Below are positions 13,133 to 13,803 of a DNA stretch of 13,803 nucleotides, in pieces. The stretch covers positions 1-13,803 of the forward strand of contig CAYZED010000038.1 in the NCBI GenBank assembly GCA_964477445.1. The letters are read 5' to 3'. The stretch's first letter is position 1. Each line of letters begins with the position of its first letter. This DNA is from CAYZED01 sp964477445 (GTDB taxonomy: Bacteria; Bacillota; Clostridia; Lutisporales; Lutisporaceae). The notes beneath the pieces were generated by a model. It saw only the letters and a list, made by a program, of their open reading frames with translations. It had not been told where the DNA came from and made no database searches. Position numbers and translations under genes: made by a program.

Positions 13133-13803
13133 TTAACGACTCAACCACTGCGCAATATCAATTACTTGTATTCCCTCATACTGATACTGTTCATGTCTCG
13201 TTCTTGCAATTAGCAGCTTAGGGTATGCATCTTTAATTTTAAGTAAAGAATCAACTTCTCTTTCAAAAGTCTTTTCATTAGAAATATCATCAGAAACCTG
13301 AATATAAATCTTCTCATTTTGCTTAACTGCAACAAAATCAATTTCTTTTTTATAAAGTACGCCTACGTATATTTCGTAACCTCTTCTCATTAATTCAAGT
13401 GCAACTATGTTTTCTATCACTCGCCCATAGTCAAGATTTCTAGTCCCTAACTTAGCATACCGAAACGCGTGATCACTGAGATAATATTTCTCATTAGAAG
13501 TCAAATATTTCTTTCCACGAATGTCATAACGCTTAACCTTATAAAATGCAAAAGCATTACATAAATAATCTAGATAAGAACCAACAGTCTTATGATTGAT
13601 GTTGTCTAAATTCTTCGTAAGGGTGTCTGCAATTTTTCTTGATGAGGTCAGATTCGAAATATTATCCATCATGAATTCTGTAATCTTATCCATTAATGTA
13701 ATATTCCTTATTTTATATTTTTGCCTGATATCTCTCAAAATTAAGGTGTCAAATATATCTGCAAGATACTTATACTTTTCTTCCGGCTCTTTATACAAAT
13801 AAG
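13133..13803 (-). CDS. DUF4143-type ATPase, C-terminal part (runs off window)
   Basis: The C-terminal 223 or so codons of a second AAA_14-DUF4143 protein; the frame is open through the right edge, and the ATPase domain lies outside the window. A TTG at 13798 is not a real start. Visible are LILRDIRQKYKI (numbering from that TTG, 19-30), VKRYDIRGKKYLTSNEKYYL (88-107), and the PD-(D/E)xK-like pattern E129, KEID (151-154) and Q167 in YIQVSDD. The end YEGIQVIDIAQWL matches the family's C-terminal strand and helix. It resembles the complete gene at 4302-5504 but is clearly diverged, so they are paralogues or separate acquisitions rather than a recent duplication. Confidence 0.88.
   Translation of the reverse strand, partial: YLYKEPEEKYKYLADIFDTLILRDIRQKYKIRNITLMDKITEFMMDNISNLTSSRKIADTLTKNLDNINHKTVGSYLDYLCNAFAFYKVKRYDIRGKKYLTSNEKYYLSDHAFRYAKLGTRNLDYGRVIENIVALELMRRGYEIYVGVLYKKEIDFVAVKQNEKIYIQVSDDISNEKTFEREVDSLLKIKDAYPKLLIARTRHEQYQYEGIQVIDIAQWLSR

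Noticed and set aside
1..13803. CRISPR array, tRNA or rRNA genes, insertion sequence, integrase or attachment-site duplication
   Set aside because: No regularly spaced repeats, cloverleaf segments, transposase or integrase motifs, or paired long direct repeats were seen; a computed repeat and tRNA scan would be decisive.
4302..13803. The two DUF4143 ATPases as boundaries of a recent composite element
   Set aside because: They are too diverged in sequence to be a recent duplication and no flanking repeats support an element.

Overview
The window looks like an accessory, defence-island-like stretch of a low-GC Firmicute, most likely a clostridial (Lachnospiraceae-type) chromosome. The DNA is AT-rich, genes carry strong AAGGAGG/GAGGTG-type ribosome binding sites, and the families (DUF2975 cassette, DUF4143 ATPases, Lsa-type ABC-F, DUF6429, HepT/MNT) are common there. 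This placement is inference. All genes I can support lie on the minus strand, so transcription runs from high to low coordinates.

In transcription order: the tail of a DUF4143-type ATPase enters at the right edge (13133-13803). It is followed by a broken nucleotidyltransferase (12751-13067), a DUF6429 gene, and a HepT/MNT toxin-antitoxin pair whose -10 box lies in a perfect palindrome and which ends in a clear intrinsic terminator (11576-11625). Next is the centrepiece (8514-11520): an archaeo-eukaryotic primase joined to an SF2 helicase with a PLD-like tail, matching the TOTE conflict system layout but split by a one-base shift at an ATT-TAG. Directly behind it is an Lsa-family ABC-F ribosome protection gene (6763-8277). 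Its 5' leader has a candidate three-codon ORF (Met-Arg-Arg), a long terminator whose 5' arm is that ORF's own ribosome binding site and start codon, and a second terminator just before the gene. This looks like a ribosome-sensing attenuator.

From 6776 to 5596 the DNA is decaying: a DUF1016/YhcG nuclease remnant with a frameshift, a stop and truncation, containing a perfect 31-bp palindrome; an unassigned 59-codon ORF; and a dinD homologue with an in-frame TAA and no C-terminus. After that come a complete DUF4143 ATPase (4302-5504), a GNAT acetyltransferase (3661-4206), and a three-gene operon of DUF2975-like membrane protein, HTH regulator and lipoprotein (1406-3566). The operon promoter is bracketed by two near-identical inverted repeats whose centres are 42 bp apart. 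A Gfo/Idh/MocA oxidoreductase (248-1369) follows, and the left edge holds a collapsed PAS histidine kinase remnant.

Functionally, mobile or defence-type genes (primase-helicase, HepT/MNT, YhcG, DUF4143 ATPases) sit beside an antibiotic-resistance-type gene. At least four loci are broken and the primase-helicase is split, so the region appears to be turning over. No tRNA, rRNA, CRISPR array, transposase or integrase was seen.
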